64,000 bases of DNA from Rhodobacterales bacterium HKCCE4037. GTDB lineage: Bacteria > Pseudomonadota > Alphaproteobacteria > Rhodobacterales > Rhodobacteraceae. Both the position numbers and the translations under genes were made by a program. The notes beneath the pieces are model-generated. The model had not been told where the DNA came from. It was given only the letters and a program-made list of their open reading frames with translations, and ran no database searches. This document shows, one piece after another, positions 51,432 to 62,087 of the stretch; the stretch's first letter is position 1, and the number at the start of each line of letters is the position of its first letter. Where the stretch lies: positions 62,001-126,000 of the forward strand of contig WVSM01000008.1 of assembly GCA_015689645.1 (NCBI GenBank). The letters run 5' to 3'.

Positions 51432-54356
51432 TCAATCCTGCTCCGGCACCAGGATCTCGCGTTTGCCCACGTGGTTCGCGGCGCTCACGAGGCCCTGCTC
51501 CTCCATCTGCTCCACCAGCCGAGCGGCCTTGTTGTAGCCGATGCCGAGCTTGCGCTGGATGTAGCTGGTCGAGCACTTGCGGTCCTTGATGACGACGGCC
51601 ACTGCCTGATCGTAAAGCGCATCCTCACCGGTCGTGTTGCCGCCCGTGTTCAGCCCCAGCACCGCGTCGATATCCGCCTCGCGGTCATCGTCCGGCCCGT
51701 CCAGCACGCTGGAGGCATATTCCGGCGGTCCGAAGCTTTTCAGGTGGCGCACGATCTCCTCGACCTCCTCGTCGGAGCAGAACGGCCCGTGCACGCGGGT
51801 GATTTTCGACCCGCCCGCCATGTAAAGCATGTCACCCATGCCCAGAAGCTGCTCGGCCCCCATCTCGCCAAGGATCGTGCGGCTGTCGACCTTCGAGGTG
51901 ACGTGGAAGCTGATCCGTGTCGGGAAGTTCGCCTTGATCGTGCCGGTGATCACGTCCACCGACGGCCGCTGCGTCGCCATCACAAGGTGAATGCCCGACG
52001 CCCGCGCCATCTGCGCAAGGCGCTGGATGCAGGCCTCGATCTCCTTGCCCGCGACCATCATCAGGTCGGCCATCTCGTCCACGACGACGACGATGTAGGG
52101 CATCTTCTCGGGCAGGTATTCCTCGGTCTCGAACACCGGCTCGCCGGTCTCGTCGTCGAAACCCGTCTGGAACGTGCGCGAGAACATCTCGCCCTTGCCA
52201 AGCGCGTCCTTCACCCGGCCATTGTAGCCGTCGATGTTCCGCACGCCCATCTTGGACATCTTGCGGTAACGCTCTTCCATTTCGCCCACGACCCATTTCA
52301 GCGCCACAACAGCCTTCTTCGGATCGGTCACAACCGGACTGAGCAGGTGCGGAATGCCGTCGTAGACGCTGAGTTCCAGCATCTTCGGGTCGATCATGAT
52401 CATCCGGCAATCTTCCGGCTTCAGCTTGTAAAGCAGCGACAGGATCATCGTGTTGATCGCAACCGACTTGCCCGAGCCCGTTGTCCCCGCGATCAGCAGG
52501 TGGGGCATCTTGGCGAGGTTGGCGATGATCGGCTCGCCGCCGATATCCTTGCCGAGCGCGAGCGGCAGCTTGTGATTGCCGTCCCCGAAATCGCGGTGGC
52601 TGAGGATTTCGCGCAGCACCACCATCTCGCGGTTCTGGTTCGGCAGCTCGATCCCGATCACGGTGCGCCCCGGAACGGTGGAGACACGGGCCGACAGCGC
52701 GCTCATCGACCGCGCGATATCGTCGGCAAGGCCGATCACGCGCGAGGCCTTGAGGCCCGGCGCAGGCTCCAACTCGTACATGGTGACAACGGGGCCGGGG
52801 CGGACGGAAACGATTTCTCCCTTCACGCCGTAATCATCTAGCACGTTCTCCAGCATCCGCGCATTCTCTTCCAGAGCCTCGTCGGAGAGGTGATGACGCT
52901 CGATCGTCGACGGGTTGGTCAGCAGCGTCAGCGGCGGGAACTCATAGGGCTCCGGCTCGGACAGCGGCAGCGACGGCTGGCTGTCGGCCCGCGCCTGACG
53001 CGATTGCGCAGCGGGTTTCCGAGTGGGTTGATGGACGATGCCGCGGTCGGAGCGTGCCTCCGGCATGACGCGACGCTGGAGACCGGGCTGCACCTGCGGC
53101 GCGGCGGGGATCGGCTCCGGCTCCGGCTCATACAGGTCGACCGGTTCGACCTCGGCCATCGGGGCCTCGGCATGCGGCTCCTGCGCAGCGGCCGCATGGG
53201 CGGCGGTCAAGGGCGGCTCGGCCCGGTTGAGGCCCGGCACCTTCGACGGCGTGCCGGGCGTGACGCGGGCACGGGCCGCGATCTCGGCAATGGAGCGTCC
53301 GCCGGTATCGGGCTGGCTCGGGCGCACGCGGGCGCGGATCGCATCGGAAATCCGCGACCGGACACGCTCTTCGCCGTAGGGTGAATCATGCAGGTCTTCC
53401 GACAGAACCGGGTCAGCCTCGGGCAGCGGAGCCTCGAACGTCGGTTCGGCATCCCGCATCAGACGCGGCATGCGCGAAAACAGCCCGCCGGAACTTTGCT
53501 GCGGAGGGGCAGGCGGCTCGGCGTAGGGATCGTCGACCAAGTCGAACTCTTCGTCATCGTAGGACATCGCTGCGCGGCGCACGCGCGGCTCTGAGGTCAG
53601 TGGGGCAACGGCGGGCACGGGCGCATTCACACGCGCCTCCGCCCGTGCGGCGCGGGCCGCCTGGATCGCACCGGCGGTGACGGCCGTCCCCTGCCCCACT
53701 CCGCGCCCGACACCGCGCATCATCGTCATGACGGCGGAGCCGGTGGCGACCATCCCGATCAGCAGGAACCGCAGGGTCAGGCCGAATTCGCGCTTCGAGA
53801 CACCGAGGACGTAAGCGACGAGGATTGCCGTCGCGACAAAGGCGAAGACGGCGGCAAACTTGATGCCGACCTGCGGGGCGAAAGGCATCGCATTGAGGAG
53901 CGCGCCAAGGATCGTGTCTCCGAACAGGCCTCCAGCGCCGAAGCTGTGCGGCCAGACCTGCGGCGGCAGATGGGTGGCGGCGTAGATCGCGGCCAATGCG
54001 ATGGCGATCGGCAGGAAGAGAACACGGCCAAGCGCACGCTCATGCCCCCGGTGCAACAGGAAACGTGCCCCCCAAGTCAGGGCTGCGGCGGGCAGTACCC
54101 AAGCGGCATATCCCATGATCATGATCAGCACCGCGGCAACCGACGCCCCGGTGCGCCCCAACAGGTTTTCCGGCTGCGCATCGGTGGCGGCCATCCAGTT
54201 GGGGTCTTCGGGAACATAACTCCACAGCAGGGCCGACAGCGCCAGACCCAGACCGATCAACGTCATGCCGATCATCTCCTGCCCACGGCGGGCGAGGATT
54301 TCCTGCATGTGTCCGTCCAGAAGCGGTTCACGTCCGCTGCGGGTCTGATAGGCCAT
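51432..54356 (-). CDS. ftsK: DNA translocase FtsK
   Basis: 974-residue chromosome-segregation motor at the division septum. Four N-terminal transmembrane helices (about 30-50, 72-95, 105-125 and 155-185) and a Pro/Ala-rich linker (about 230-470) precede the motor. The motor shows Walker [18 protein letters not shown], Walker [16 protein letters not shown] and [14 protein letters not shown]. The C-terminal gamma winged helix is [20 protein letters not shown]. The start is ATG 54356, with GAGGAGG six bases upstream. Confidence 0.96.
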   Translation of the reverse strand: MAYQTRSGREPLLDGHMQEILARRGQEMIGMTLIGLGLALSALLWSYVPEDPNWMAATDAQPENLLGRTGASVAAVLIMIMGYAAWVLPAAALTWGARFLLHRGHERALGRVLFLPIAIALAAIYAATHLPPQVWPHSFGAGGLFGDTILGALLNAMPFAPQVGIKFAAVFAFVATAILVAYVLGVSKREFGLTLRFLLIGMVATGSAVMTMMRGVGRGVGQGTAVTAGAIQAARAARAEARVNAPVPAVAPLTSEPRVRRAAMSYDDEEFDLVDDPYAEPPAPPQQSSGGLFSRMPRLMRDAEPTFEAPLPEADPVLSEDLHDSPYGEERVRSRISDAIRARVRPSQPDTGGRSIAEIAARARVTPGTPSKVPGLNRAEPPLTAAHAAAAQEPHAEAPMAEVEPVDLYEPEPEPIPAAPQVQPGLQRRVMPEARSDRGIVHQPTRKPAAQSRQARADSQPSLPLSEPEPYEFPPLTLLTNPSTIERHHLSDEALEENARMLENVLDDYGVKGEIVSVRPGPVVTMYELEPAPGLKASRVIGLADDIARSMSALSARVSTVPGRTVIGIELPNQNREMVVLREILSHRDFGDGNHKLPLALGKDIGGEPIIANLAKMPHLLIAGTTGSGKSVAINTMILSLLYKLKPEDCRMIMIDPKMLELSVYDGIPHLLSPVVTDPKKAVVALKWVVGEMEERYRKMSKMGVRNIDGYNGRVKDALGKGEMFSRTFQTGFDDETGEPVFETEEYLPEKMPYIVVVVDEMADLMMVAGKEIEACIQRLAQMARASGIHLVMATQRPSVDVITGTIKANFPTRISFHVTSKVDSRTILGEMGAEQLLGMGDMLYMAGGSKITRVHGPFCSDEEVEEIVRHLKSFGPPEYASSVLDGPDDDREADIDAVLGLNTGGNTTGEDALYDQAVAVVIKDRKCSTSYIQRKLGIGYNKAARLVEQMEEQGLVSAANHVGKREILVPEQD

Positions 54357-54367
54357 CTGTTGCCTCC

Positions 54368-55549
54368 TCAATCGTAAAGCGTCTCGCGGAGCGTTTGCAG
54401 CCCGCGGCGCATTTCTTCTTGTTCTGCCACCATCGCCACGCGGATGCGGTCATGGCCGGGCGTCACCCCGTCGACCTCGCGGGCAAGATAGGCGCCGGGC
54501 AGAACCCGCACGCCGGTTTCGCGCCACAGCTTCAGCGTGGCTTCTTCTGCGTCATCTACCGGAAGCCACAGGAAAAACCCGGCTTCGGGGCCCTTGTATC
54601 CGGGCACATCGGCGAAGATCTCATCGGCGATCTTGTATTTCGCCTGGTAGAGCGCGCGGTTCTCCTCGACATGGGTCTCGTCGGACCAGACCCGCTCGGC
54701 CACCGCCTGAAGCGGCATGGGAAGCGGCGCACCTGAATAGGCACGAAGCTGTCGGATCCGCGCGATGCTTTCCGGCCCACCGGCGCAGAAACCGGACCGC
54801 AGGCCGGGGAGGTTCGAGCGTTTCGACAGCGAGTGGAAGATCACCACGCGCTCCGGGTCCGCGCCCATCCTCTGCGCCACCTGCAACGCGCCCGGCGGCG
54901 GGGCGTCGCGGTAGATCTCGGAATAGCATTCGTCGGCGAAGATGCGGAAATCGTGCTTTTCGGCCAGTGCGATCAGCGCTTCCCAATAGGCCTCGGACGC
55001 GACCGCGCCCTGCGGGTTGGCGGGCGAGCAGATATAGGCAATCGCCGTGCGGTCGAGGATAGCGGGATCGACGGCGTGGAAATCCGGCAGATCGCCGGTT
55101 TCCGCCGTGGCGGGCAGGTAGACCGGCTCGGCCCCCACCGACAGCGCGGCCACCGCGTAGACCTGGTAGAAGGGGTTCGGCGTCAATACGACCGGCTGCT
55201 GGCCGTTCTTCTGCTCGGGACAAAGCGCCATGCAGGCGTTGTAAAGCCCCTCGCGCGTGCCGTTCAGAACCATGATCTGCGTCTCGGGGTCGACGGTCAC
55301 GCCATAGCGCCGGTTGAGCCATGCGGCCTGCGCCTCCCGCACGCCGGGCGAGCCGTCGTTGTCGGGGTATCTGCCGAAACCCGCGAGGTTTTCCGCAAGG
55401 ATATCAGCGATCCACGGGGGGAACGCGTGGCGCGGCTCACCGATTGTCATCGCAATGGGCTCGCCCCCCGGCGCATGCACGTCGAGCAACTTCCGCAGGC
55501 GCGGAAACGCGTAATCCGGAAGGTTCGAAAACCGCTTCGGGAAATCCAT
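54368..55549 (-). CDS. Class I/II PLP-dependent aminotransferase (DapC/AatA-like)
   Basis: 393 residues. [11 protein letters not shown] at the N-terminus, [23 protein letters not shown], the [13 protein letters not shown] loop, and Lys in [14 protein letters not shown] forming the Schiff base, then [13 protein letters not shown]. It resembles succinyldiaminopimelate aminotransferase-type enzymes, so a role in lysine/peptidoglycan precursor synthesis is plausible but not certain. Precedes ftsK, an arrangement I recall from Rhodobacterales. Confidence 0.9.
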   Translation of the reverse strand: MDFPKRFSNLPDYAFPRLRKLLDVHAPGGEPIAMTIGEPRHAFPPWIADILAENLAGFGRYPDNDGSPGVREAQAAWLNRRYGVTVDPETQIMVLNGTREGLYNACMALCPEQKNGQQPVVLTPNPFYQVYAVAALSVGAEPVYLPATAETGDLPDFHAVDPAILDRTAIAYICSPANPQGAVASEAYWEALIALAEKHDFRIFADECYSEIYRDAPPPGALQVAQRMGADPERVVIFHSLSKRSNLPGLRSGFCAGGPESIARIRQLRAYSGAPLPMPLQAVAERVWSDETHVEENRALYQAKYKIADEIFADVPGYKGPEAGFFLWLPVDDAEEATLKLWRETGVRVLPGAYLAREVDGVTPGHDRIRVAMVAEQEEMRRGLQTLRETLYD

Positions 55550-55654
55550 AACTGCCTCAGGTTCAGGGTCGTTTGCGCCCTGTTTGGAGGCAGGATAGCG
55601 AACCTCTGCGTCCCGGTCCAGAAAAACGCGAGGAGTCTCAAAGGGGTGTGGCGG

Positions 55655-56977
55655 TTAGGACAATGCCTTCTCCGCCGCCGCCGCCAGCCGCAGCAGCCGC
55701 GCGTCCTGGCCAGGATGGCCCATGAGCATGATGCCGGTCGATGGCACGCCGGTCGGCAAGGTGATCGCGCAGAGACCCATCAGGTTGCCGACCCGCGTGT
55801 TGCGCAGGGTCAGAAGGTTCTCGGTCACGAAATAATCGTCTTCGCTGCCCAGTCTCTCGACATTCGGCGGCATGTTGGCGGCGGACGGGATCAGCACCGC
55901 GTCATACTGCGCCGTGGCCTTGCGATACTCGGCGCGCAATTCGATCAGGCGCCGCCAGAGGGCGACGTAATCGGCGGCTTTCACCTCCGCGCCCTGCCGG
56001 AACCGGTCACGGATGCGGGCGAACATCTTGTCGGGATCGGCCTCGATCACCTTGCCCCAGATGCCGTAGGCCTCGGCGGTATAGAGCGACAGCGTGGTTT
56101 CCATCGCCTCGTTCACAGCCGGGATTTCACCAGTTTCGATCAGAGCCCCGGCGTTGTTCAGCCGCTCGACCGCGGATTGGAACGCTGCCTTCGGCGCGTC
56201 GCGCACGTCGCTCGACCACGGTTTCAGCACCATGAACCGTTTGCCTTCGAGCGTGGCTTCCCGCAGGTCGGGGGCGGGCGTGTTGCCCATGACGGCGAAC
56301 AATTCGGCACAATCCTCCACTGTGCGGCAGAGCGGGCCGACCGTGTCGAACCGCGCGGCAAGCGGCACGACGCCTTTCAATGATAGCGCGTCGTGGGTCG
56401 GTTTGAACCCCACGAGATCATTCCAGGCGGCCGGCAGGCGGATCGACCCGCCGGTGTCGGACCCGATCCCGGCTGCGGCCAACCCGAAAGCGACGGAGGT
56501 CGCGGCCCCGGAGGACGAGCCGCCCGGCGCAAGGTCTGGGTCGAAGAAATTGGGCGGCGTGGCGGTCGACGGGTTCACGCCAAGGCCCGAGAAAGCGAGT
56601 TCCGTCATGTGTGTCTTGCCAAGACAGACCAGCCCCGCATGGGTCGCGTTGGCCAGAACCTCGGCATCCTCATCGGGAACGCGCCCTTCCAGCAGTTTCG
56701 ACCCCGCCTCCGTTCCGACACCGGCCGTATCGAACAGGTCTTTCCAGCTGATCGGCACGCCATCGAGCAACCCGCGCCTTACACCGTGTTTCGCGCGGTC
56801 ATGGGCGGCAATCGCCTCGGACAGGGCGCGGCCCCGGGTGCGGCGGGCATAGATGCGGTCGCCGTAGGGATGCGCCTTGGCGGCGTCGAGATAGGCCTCG
56901 GTCACTTCCACCGGGTCGACACGGCCTTCGCCAATGGCGCGCCCGATCTCGCAGGCGCTTTTGTGCATCCAGTCCAT
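55655..56977 (-). CDS. Amidase signature family hydrolase
   Basis: 440 residues. The Ser-cisSer-Lys triad: Lys in GVPISWKDLFDTAG, cis-Ser in APGGSSSGAATSVAFG, and the nucleophile Ser in GSDTGGSIRLPA. The substrate is uncertain (amide or carbamoyl compounds); a GatA role is unlikely without gatB/gatC beside it. Leftward, upstream of the aminotransferase-ftsK run and divergent from the UbiH-like gene. Confidence 0.92.
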   Translation of the reverse strand: MDWMHKSACEIGRAIGEGRVDPVEVTEAYLDAAKAHPYGDRIYARRTRGRALSEAIAAHDRAKHGVRRGLLDGVPISWKDLFDTAGVGTEAGSKLLEGRVPDEDAEVLANATHAGLVCLGKTHMTELAFSGLGVNPSTATPPNFFDPDLAPGGSSSGAATSVAFGLAAAGIGSDTGGSIRLPAAWNDLVGFKPTHDALSLKGVVPLAARFDTVGPLCRTVEDCAELFAVMGNTPAPDLREATLEGKRFMVLKPWSSDVRDAPKAAFQSAVERLNNAGALIETGEIPAVNEAMETTLSLYTAEAYGIWGKVIEADPDKMFARIRDRFRQGAEVKAADYVALWRRLIELRAEYRKATAQYDAVLIPSAANMPPNVERLGSEDDYFVTENLLTLRNTRVGNLMGLCAITLPTGVPSTGIMLMGHPGQDARLLRLAAAAEKALS

Positions 56978-57061
56978 AGGCTTGTCCCTTTTTGCCGCAG
57001 CGCGAAGCTAACGGCGGAGCGCGGCATGGACAATCCCCGGCGCGCGCCCAATATCACAGGC

Positions 57062-58279
57062 ATGGCACAGCCAGACACGGATATCCTGATCGTCGGTGGC
57101 GGTCTGAACGGCCCCTGCCTCGCGCTGGCCTGCGCGCAGGCCGGATTGCGGAGCGTGGTTCTGGACGCGCTGCCGGTGGATACACGCAGCGGCGACACGT
57201 TCGACGGGCGTGCCTATGCGCTGGCGCTGGCCTCTGTCCGGATGCTCGACGCCCTCGGCCTGTGGGACGAGATCGCCGATCACGCGCAGCCGATCCTCGA
57301 GATCAAGGCCTCCGACGGGCGCGCGGGCGAAGGTGCCGCGCCCTTCTTCCTGCATTTCGACCATGCCGAGATCGAGGAAGGCCCGATGGGCCACATGCTG
57401 GAGGACCGCTACCTGCGCCGCGCGCTGCTGGATGCGATGGAGGCCGAGACGCTGGTCACCCACCGCCCCGGCACGCGGGTCGTTGGGCAGGGCGTCGGCT
57501 CCGTCACGCTGGAGGGCGGCGAGGTTCTGATCGCGCGGCTCCTGGTCGGCGCGGACGGGCGACGCTCCGGCGTGGCCGAGCGGGCCGGCATCAAGCGCAT
57601 GGGCTGGGGCTACGATCAGACCGCGCTGGTCTGCGCCGTGGATCACGAGAAACCGCATAACGGCATCGCCCACCAGTTCTTCATGCCCGGCGGGCCGCTG
57701 GCGATCCTGCCGCTGCCGGGCAACCGCTCGTCGATCGTCTGGTCCGAAAGCGAGCTGCGCGCAGGTGAGCTGGCGGCAGCGGATGACGAGACCTTCCTCG
57801 CCGCCCTGCGCCCCGCCTTCGGCGATTTCCTCGGCGAGATCTCCCTGTCCGGCGCGCGGTTCAGCTACCCGCTCGGCCTGTCGCTGGCGCAGGGGTTCAT
57901 TGCCGAACGGCTGGCCCTTGTCGGCGACGCGGCCCATGGCGTGCACCCGATTGCGGGGCAGGGACTGAACCTCGGCCTGCGGGATGTGGGCGCGCTGGCG
58001 GAGGTTCTGGCGGACGCCAAACGGCGTGGCGAGGATATCGCCGCAAGCAACGTTCTGGCCCGCTACCAGCAATGGCGGCGCTTCGACACGGCAGCGCTTG
58101 CTGTCGGCACCGATGCAGTCAACCGGCTGTTTTCCAACGATAACGGCGCGCTTCGCGCGATCCGCGACCTCGGTATGGGGGCAATCACTGCCCTGCCCGG
58201 CCTGCGCCGTGGCTTCATTCGCGAGGCGGCGGGCCTGACCGGCGACCTGCCCCGCCTGATGCAGGGTCGGGCGCTTTAG
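57062..58279 (+). CDS. UbiH/UbiF/COQ6-family FAD monooxygenase
   Basis: 405 residues. FAD motif ILIVGGGLNGPCLALACAQAG, the NADPH/FAD DG motif LLVGADGRRSGVAERAG, and LVGDAAHGVHPIAGQGLNLGLRDV typical of ubiquinone-ring hydroxylases. Which ring carbon it hydroxylates cannot be read from sequence. ATG 57062 is used; a 12-codon extension from 57026 is possible. No other ubi genes are nearby. Confidence 0.9.
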   Translation: MAQPDTDILIVGGGLNGPCLALACAQAGLRSVVLDALPVDTRSGDTFDGRAYALALASVRMLDALGLWDEIADHAQPILEIKASDGRAGEGAAPFFLHFDHAEIEEGPMGHMLEDRYLRRALLDAMEAETLVTHRPGTRVVGQGVGSVTLEGGEVLIARLLVGADGRRSGVAERAGIKRMGWGYDQTALVCAVDHEKPHNGIAHQFFMPGGPLAILPLPGNRSSIVWSESELRAGELAAADDETFLAALRPAFGDFLGEISLSGARFSYPLGLSLAQGFIAERLALVGDAAHGVHPIAGQGLNLGLRDVGALAEVLADAKRRGEDIAASNVLARYQQWRRFDTAALAVGTDAVNRLFSNDNGALRAIRDLGMGAITALPGLRRGFIREAAGLTGDLPRLMQGRAL

Positions 58280-58364
58280 CACCACGGGAAATCCCGACTT
58301 GCCGGACATGGTGCCTTTCGCGCTACACTCGCGCGCACCCGTGCCAAGCCAAGGAAACCAACCC

Positions 58365-58817
58365 GTGACCGGATCGAAACTGACCGCCCTCATCATCTTC
58401 GGCGCGCTTGCGCTTCTGTTCGGCTTCATCCTCAGCGTCGGGATCGTCGGCGGCTTCGGCGCCTTCGCCGTCGGTGTGATCTGCGCGGCGGGAACGGGGG
58501 CGCTGATCTGGTTCGCCGATAGCGGCAAGATCGCCGTCGCGCGCGGGTTCCTCGGCCTCGGCGCGGTGTTGATCGTCGTGCCCATCGTCGGCTTCGCGGG
58601 ACTGGGCGAGCAGGTGAGCGACGCCGCCGTGCAGGCCATCGGCAACGAACAGACCCTGACCGACGAGCAACTCGGAACGCTTGCCGTGCAATCCATCTTC
58701 GCCTCGGCCGGGTTCGCCTTCGGACTGATCGTCGGCCTGATCCTGGTTCTGATCGGCGGGCTCATGCACCGCCGCCCGGCAAACCCGCCGGTGCCGCCGA
58801 CCCCACCCAATGGCTGA
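58365..58817 (+). CDS. Small polytopic membrane protein, tandem paralogue 1
   Basis: About 150 residues from a GTG at 58365 (AAGGAAA site eight bases upstream). Four hydrophobic helices (about 6-25, 30-48, 58-78 and 115-138) and a His-Arg-Arg C-terminal tail (LMHRRPANPP). It shares organisation and short patterns with the next gene (ALIWFADSGKIAVARGFLGLGA versus AFIWFAGSRRKAMARSVFSLGA). Function unknown. Confidence 0.6.
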   Translation: MTGSKLTALIIFGALALLFGFILSVGIVGGFGAFAVGVICAAGTGALIWFADSGKIAVARGFLGLGAVLIVVPIVGFAGLGEQVSDAAVQAIGNEQTLTDEQLGTLAVQSIFASAGFAFGLIVGLILVLIGGLMHRRPANPPVPPTPPNG

Positions 58818-59223
58818 CCGTCACCCGATCATCCTTATCGGCACGGCGCTGGCGGTGGCGGCGATCTGCATCCTCGTCGTCGGCCAGCTGACCTATCCGT
58901 GGCGTGGGGTGGCTGCGGGCATCGTGCTGGCGTTGTGCAGCGCGGCGTTCATCTGGTTCGCGGGATCACGTCGCAAGGCGATGGCCCGTTCGGTCTTTTC
59001 ACTCGGGGCAACCGCCCTCGCGGCCCCTGCGGCGGGGCTGGCGGCAGCGCAGAACGATCTTCTGTACAACCTCTTTGTCGAAAACGGGCTGAATGACGAC
59101 GCGCCGTTCGTGGCCTATGACCGCGCCATCGCGATTGGGCTGCCCATGCTGGGGATCGGAGCGATCTTGGCCATCGTGCTGTTCCTCATCGGCTGGCGCA
59201 TGCACCGCACGCCCGCCGCCTGA
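58810..59223 (+). CDS. Small polytopic membrane protein, tandem paralogue 2
   Basis: 137 residues, four hydrophobic helices, ending GWRMHRTPAA. It overlaps the previous gene by eight bases and aligns with it in the IWFA-x-S-x2-x-A-x-AR segment and the C-terminal helix plus MHR tail, suggesting a tandem duplication. Convergent with the Trm112-like gene. Function unknown. Confidence 0.6.
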   Translation: MADRHPIILIGTALAVAAICILVVGQLTYPWRGVAAGIVLALCSAAFIWFAGSRRKAMARSVFSLGATALAAPAAGLAAAQNDLLYNLFVENGLNDDAPFVAYDRAIAIGLPMLGIGAILAIVLFLIGWRMHRTPAA

Positions 59224-59231
59224 TCCGCGCC

Positions 59232-59426
59232 TCAGTCGAGCTTGCGCGCCTCGTCTTCCAGCATGATCGGGATACCGCCCCGGATCGGGTAGGCCAGATG
59301 CGCCGCTTTCGAGATCAGCTCCTGCGCCTCCGCATCATAGGTCAGCACCGCCTGCGTGACGGGGCAGACCAGCGCTTCCAGCATCCGGCGGTCGATCTTT
59401 GTCTTGTTGGGCGTGTCGTCGCTCAT
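59232..59426 (-). CDS. Trm112-like protein
   Basis: 64 residues. [37 protein letters not shown] match the Trm112/YcaR (UPF0434) family. Members activate methyltransferases in eukaryotes; bacterial roles are unclear. The usual second zinc cysteine of CPxCxG is replaced (CPVTQ), so it probably binds no zinc. It overlaps the LON-domain gene by four bases. Confidence 0.88.
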   Translation of the reverse strand: MSDDTPNKTKIDRRMLEALVCPVTQAVLTYDAEAQELISKAAHLAYPIRGGIPIMLEDEARKLD

Positions 59427-60073
59427 TGCATCCGCTCCTCGTCGCTGCCCGCGCGCAGGGCGAATTCCAGAAGCGTCACGATGGTTTCCCGCCGCGTGCT
59501 GAGCGATGGCGCCTCCAACAGCGCCTGCTTTTCTTCCGGGTCGAAGGGGCACAGCATCGACAGCGAGTTGATCAGCAATTCGTCGTCGGCTTCCTTCAGC
59601 GAATCCCAGTCGGTCGACAGGTCCATCGCCGCGAAATAGCGGCCGAGCAGGTCAAGAAACCTGTCCCGGTCGAAGTCCCTGTCCACTTCCGCCGCGCCAA
59701 GGTCGGCGCCGAACCCGTCCCACGACACGTCACAGCGGCGATAGGGGGTGAAGCCCGTCACCTCCTGCTGGATGCGGTAGCGCGAGATGCCGGACAGCGT
59801 GATCATGTAGCGCCCGTCCTCGGTCTCCGAGAATTGCGTGACCCGCCCGGCACAGCCGATGGTGTGCAGCTTCCGCTCGCCACCGCCCGGCGCATCGTAG
59901 GGCTGCACCATGCCGATCAGGCGGTGCGAGGTCTTGAGCGTATCGTCGAGCATCTGCAGGTAGCGCGGCTCGAACAGGTGCAGGGGCAACCGTGCGCGCG
60001 GAAGCATCAGCGCGCCCGGAAGCGGGAAGACCGGAATGGTCTTGGGAAGGTCGGCCGCAGACATCATCCCCAT
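59423..60073 (-). CDS. LON N-terminal (substrate-binding) domain protein
   Basis: 216 residues: [30 protein letters not shown] is cut here to its key start [13 protein letters not shown] with FEPRYLQML after it; these are the hallmarks of the Lon N-terminal/PUA-like domain ([24 protein letters not shown]). No ATPase or protease domain follows. Stand-alone versions are common in alphaproteobacteria, often beside a CnoX-like thioredoxin gene as here. Confidence 0.9.
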   Translation of the reverse strand: MGMMSAADLPKTIPVFPLPGALMLPRARLPLHLFEPRYLQMLDDTLKTSHRLIGMVQPYDAPGGGERKLHTIGCAGRVTQFSETEDGRYMITLSGISRYRIQQEVTGFTPYRRCDVSWDGFGADLGAAEVDRDFDRDRFLDLLGRYFAAMDLSTDWDSLKEADDELLINSLSMLCPFDPEEKQALLEAPSLSTRRETIVTLLEFALRAGSDEERMQ

Positions 60074-60119
60074 GCACCTAGCCTCTCACATGCCTTTGGC
60101 AACGACCTTGCCGATCTTC

Positions 60120-61046
60120 TTACATGAAAATCATCGAGCTCAGGCGACGCCGTCCGTTCAGCGCCACCGGGTCCTGCGGCTTGAGGGCGTCGAAGATGGT
60201 GAAAAGCTGCGTTTTCGCGGCCCCATCGTTCCATTCCCGGTCCCGCTTGAACAGGTCGAGAAGCTGGTCGACGGCCTCTTCCACCTTGCCCGACGCATGC
60301 AGCGCCTGCGCATAGTCGAAGCGCGCCTGGTGATCGTCGGGATTGGCCTCCACCGCCGCCTGCAACTCGGCGAGCGGACCGGCCCCGGCGGCTTGGCGCG
60401 CCAGCGCGATCTGCGCCCGGGCAGCTTCCAGTTCCGGGGCGTTGAAGATCGAGTCCGGCGCGGTGTTCAGAAGCGCCTCGGCCTCGTCGATCTGGCCCAT
60501 CGCGATCTGCGCGCGGGCCAAGCCACCCATCGCGGCGGCATTCTCGGGGTCCTCGCCAAGGATGGCGGCAAAGGTCTGCGCGGCGTCATCCAGTTCGCCT
60601 TGGGCGAGCATCTCCTCCGCGGCTTCCAGCGCCTCGCCAAGGCCGTCATCGCCGCCGGCCATGTTGGCCAATTTCTTGATGAAGTCCTTGATCTGGCTTT
60701 CCGGAACGGCGCCCTGGAACAGGTCCACCGGGCGGCCCTGAACGAAGCCGACGACCGTCGGGATCGATTGCAACGGCAGTCCCTGCTGCGCCAGCGCGCT
60801 GGCCAGCCGCTGTTCCTTGTCGACGTCGATCTTGACCATCTTCACCTTGCCCTTGGCTTCGGTGACGGCCTTTTCCAGCATCGGTCCCAGCGTCTTGCAG
60901 GGCCCGCACCACGTGGCCCAGAAGTCGACGATCACGGGCACGTCTGCGCTGCCCTCGATCACGTCGGCCATGAAGGTGGCTTCCGTCCCGTCCTTGATCA
61001 GGTCGGTGGAGGCGGCGGCGGTCGTATCGGTTCCGAATTCGAGCAT
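60120..61046 (-). CDS. Thioredoxin with TPR tail (CnoX/YbbN-like co-chaperone)
   Basis: 308 residues. The N-terminal thioredoxin fold has an intact WATWCGPCK site (about residues 43-51), unlike the redox-inactive E. coli YbbN. The C-terminal part consists of tetratricopeptide-like helices (for example LDDAAQTFAAILGEDPENAAAMGG). CnoX proteins protect client proteins from over-oxidation and pass them to chaperones. The stop is 46 bases before the LON-domain gene start, in the same orientation. Confidence 0.9.
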   Translation of the reverse strand: MLEFGTDTTAAASTDLIKDGTEATFMADVIEGSADVPVIVDFWATWCGPCKTLGPMLEKAVTEAKGKVKMVKIDVDKEQRLASALAQQGLPLQSIPTVVGFVQGRPVDLFQGAVPESQIKDFIKKLANMAGGDDGLGEALEAAEEMLAQGELDDAAQTFAAILGEDPENAAAMGGLARAQIAMGQIDEAEALLNTAPDSIFNAPELEAARAQIALARQAAGAGPLAELQAAVEANPDDHQARFDYAQALHASGKVEEAVDQLLDLFKRDREWNDGAAKTQLFTIFDALKPQDPVALNGRRRLSSMIFM

Positions 61047-61110
61047 GTCTCGCTCCGTCTGCTGAGGCGTGTTGGCGTTTATATGCGGGCGCACGGCAAC
61101 GTGAACAAGG

Positions 61111-61899
61111 TCAGAGGTCAAATGTCGCAAAGACCGGCGCGTGGTCCGAGGGCTTTTCCCAGCCGCGCACGTGGCGCAGCACGCGGCTGGAATGGCCCGC
61201 GTTGGAAATGTCGGGCGTGGCCCAGATATGGTCGAGTCTGCGGCCCTTGTCCGCCGAGTCCCAATCGGGCGAGCGGTAGGACCACCAGCTGTAGAGGTTC
61301 CCCTCGGGGATATCCTGCCGCGTGATGTCGACCCATTTGCCGGCATCCTGCGCCTCGGCCAGATGCTCCACCTCGACCGGCGTGTGCGAGACGACCTTGA
61401 GAAGCTGCTTGTGGTTCCACACGTCATCCTCGCGCGGGGCGATGTTCAGATCGCCCACGAGAATGGATTTCTCGGGCTTCTCGGCATGCGCCCAGTCCCG
61501 CATGTCCGTCAGGTAATCGAGCTTCTGCCCGAACTTGATGTTCTTTTCGCGGTCCGGTTCATCCCCGCCCGCGGGCACGTAGAAATTGTGGATCGTCACG
61601 CCGTTTTCCAGCCGCGCCGCAACGTGGCGCGCATGATCGAGCTGCGCGAAGGCATGGCTGCCCACTTCCTCGATCGGTCGTTTCGACAGGATGGCGACGC
61701 CGTTGTAGCCCTTTTGCCCGCGCGCGACCATGTGAGTGTAGCCAAGCGCCTGGAACACGTCGAAGGGGATCTTGTCGACCGGGCTCTTGCATTCCTGAAG
61801 GCAGAGCACATCCGGGGCCTCCTCGCTCATCAACTGCGACACGAGCCCCTGCCGCAGGCGGACCGAATTGATGTTCCAGGTGGCGAGGGTAAAGGGCAT
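61111..61899 (-). CDS. xthA: Exodeoxyribonuclease III
   Basis: 262-residue AP endonuclease/3'-repair nuclease of the base excision pathway. Metal-binding and catalytic motifs: TLATWNINSVRLR, LCLQECKSP, YNGVAILSK, the LVGDLNIAPREDDVWN catalytic Asp-Asn pair, and RGWEKPSDHAPVFATF with the final Ser-Asp-His. Start MPFTLATWNINS. It precedes the CnoX gene on the same strand. Confidence 0.95.
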   Translation of the reverse strand: MPFTLATWNINSVRLRQGLVSQLMSEEAPDVLCLQECKSPVDKIPFDVFQALGYTHMVARGQKGYNGVAILSKRPIEEVGSHAFAQLDHARHVAARLENGVTIHNFYVPAGGDEPDREKNIKFGQKLDYLTDMRDWAHAEKPEKSILVGDLNIAPREDDVWNHKQLLKVVSHTPVEVEHLAEAQDAGKWVDITRQDIPEGNLYSWWSYRSPDWDSADKGRRLDHIWATPDISNAGHSSRVLRHVRGWEKPSDHAPVFATFDL

Positions 61900-62087
61900 G
61901 GGCAGGGCTCCGACGTTGATGGAGCGCGGAGGATAGGGACATGGCCGGGCGTGTCCAGTGGAAGCAGCCATCCGGTCCGGTCCAATTGCGGCCGGACCCC
62001 CGGAATACCGCTTCCGCGAAACCGGCTCGGCGGCGCGGCACGCTTTGGCCATTGTGCCGGTTCGCAGGCTCTGCGCAAGCTTGCGCC

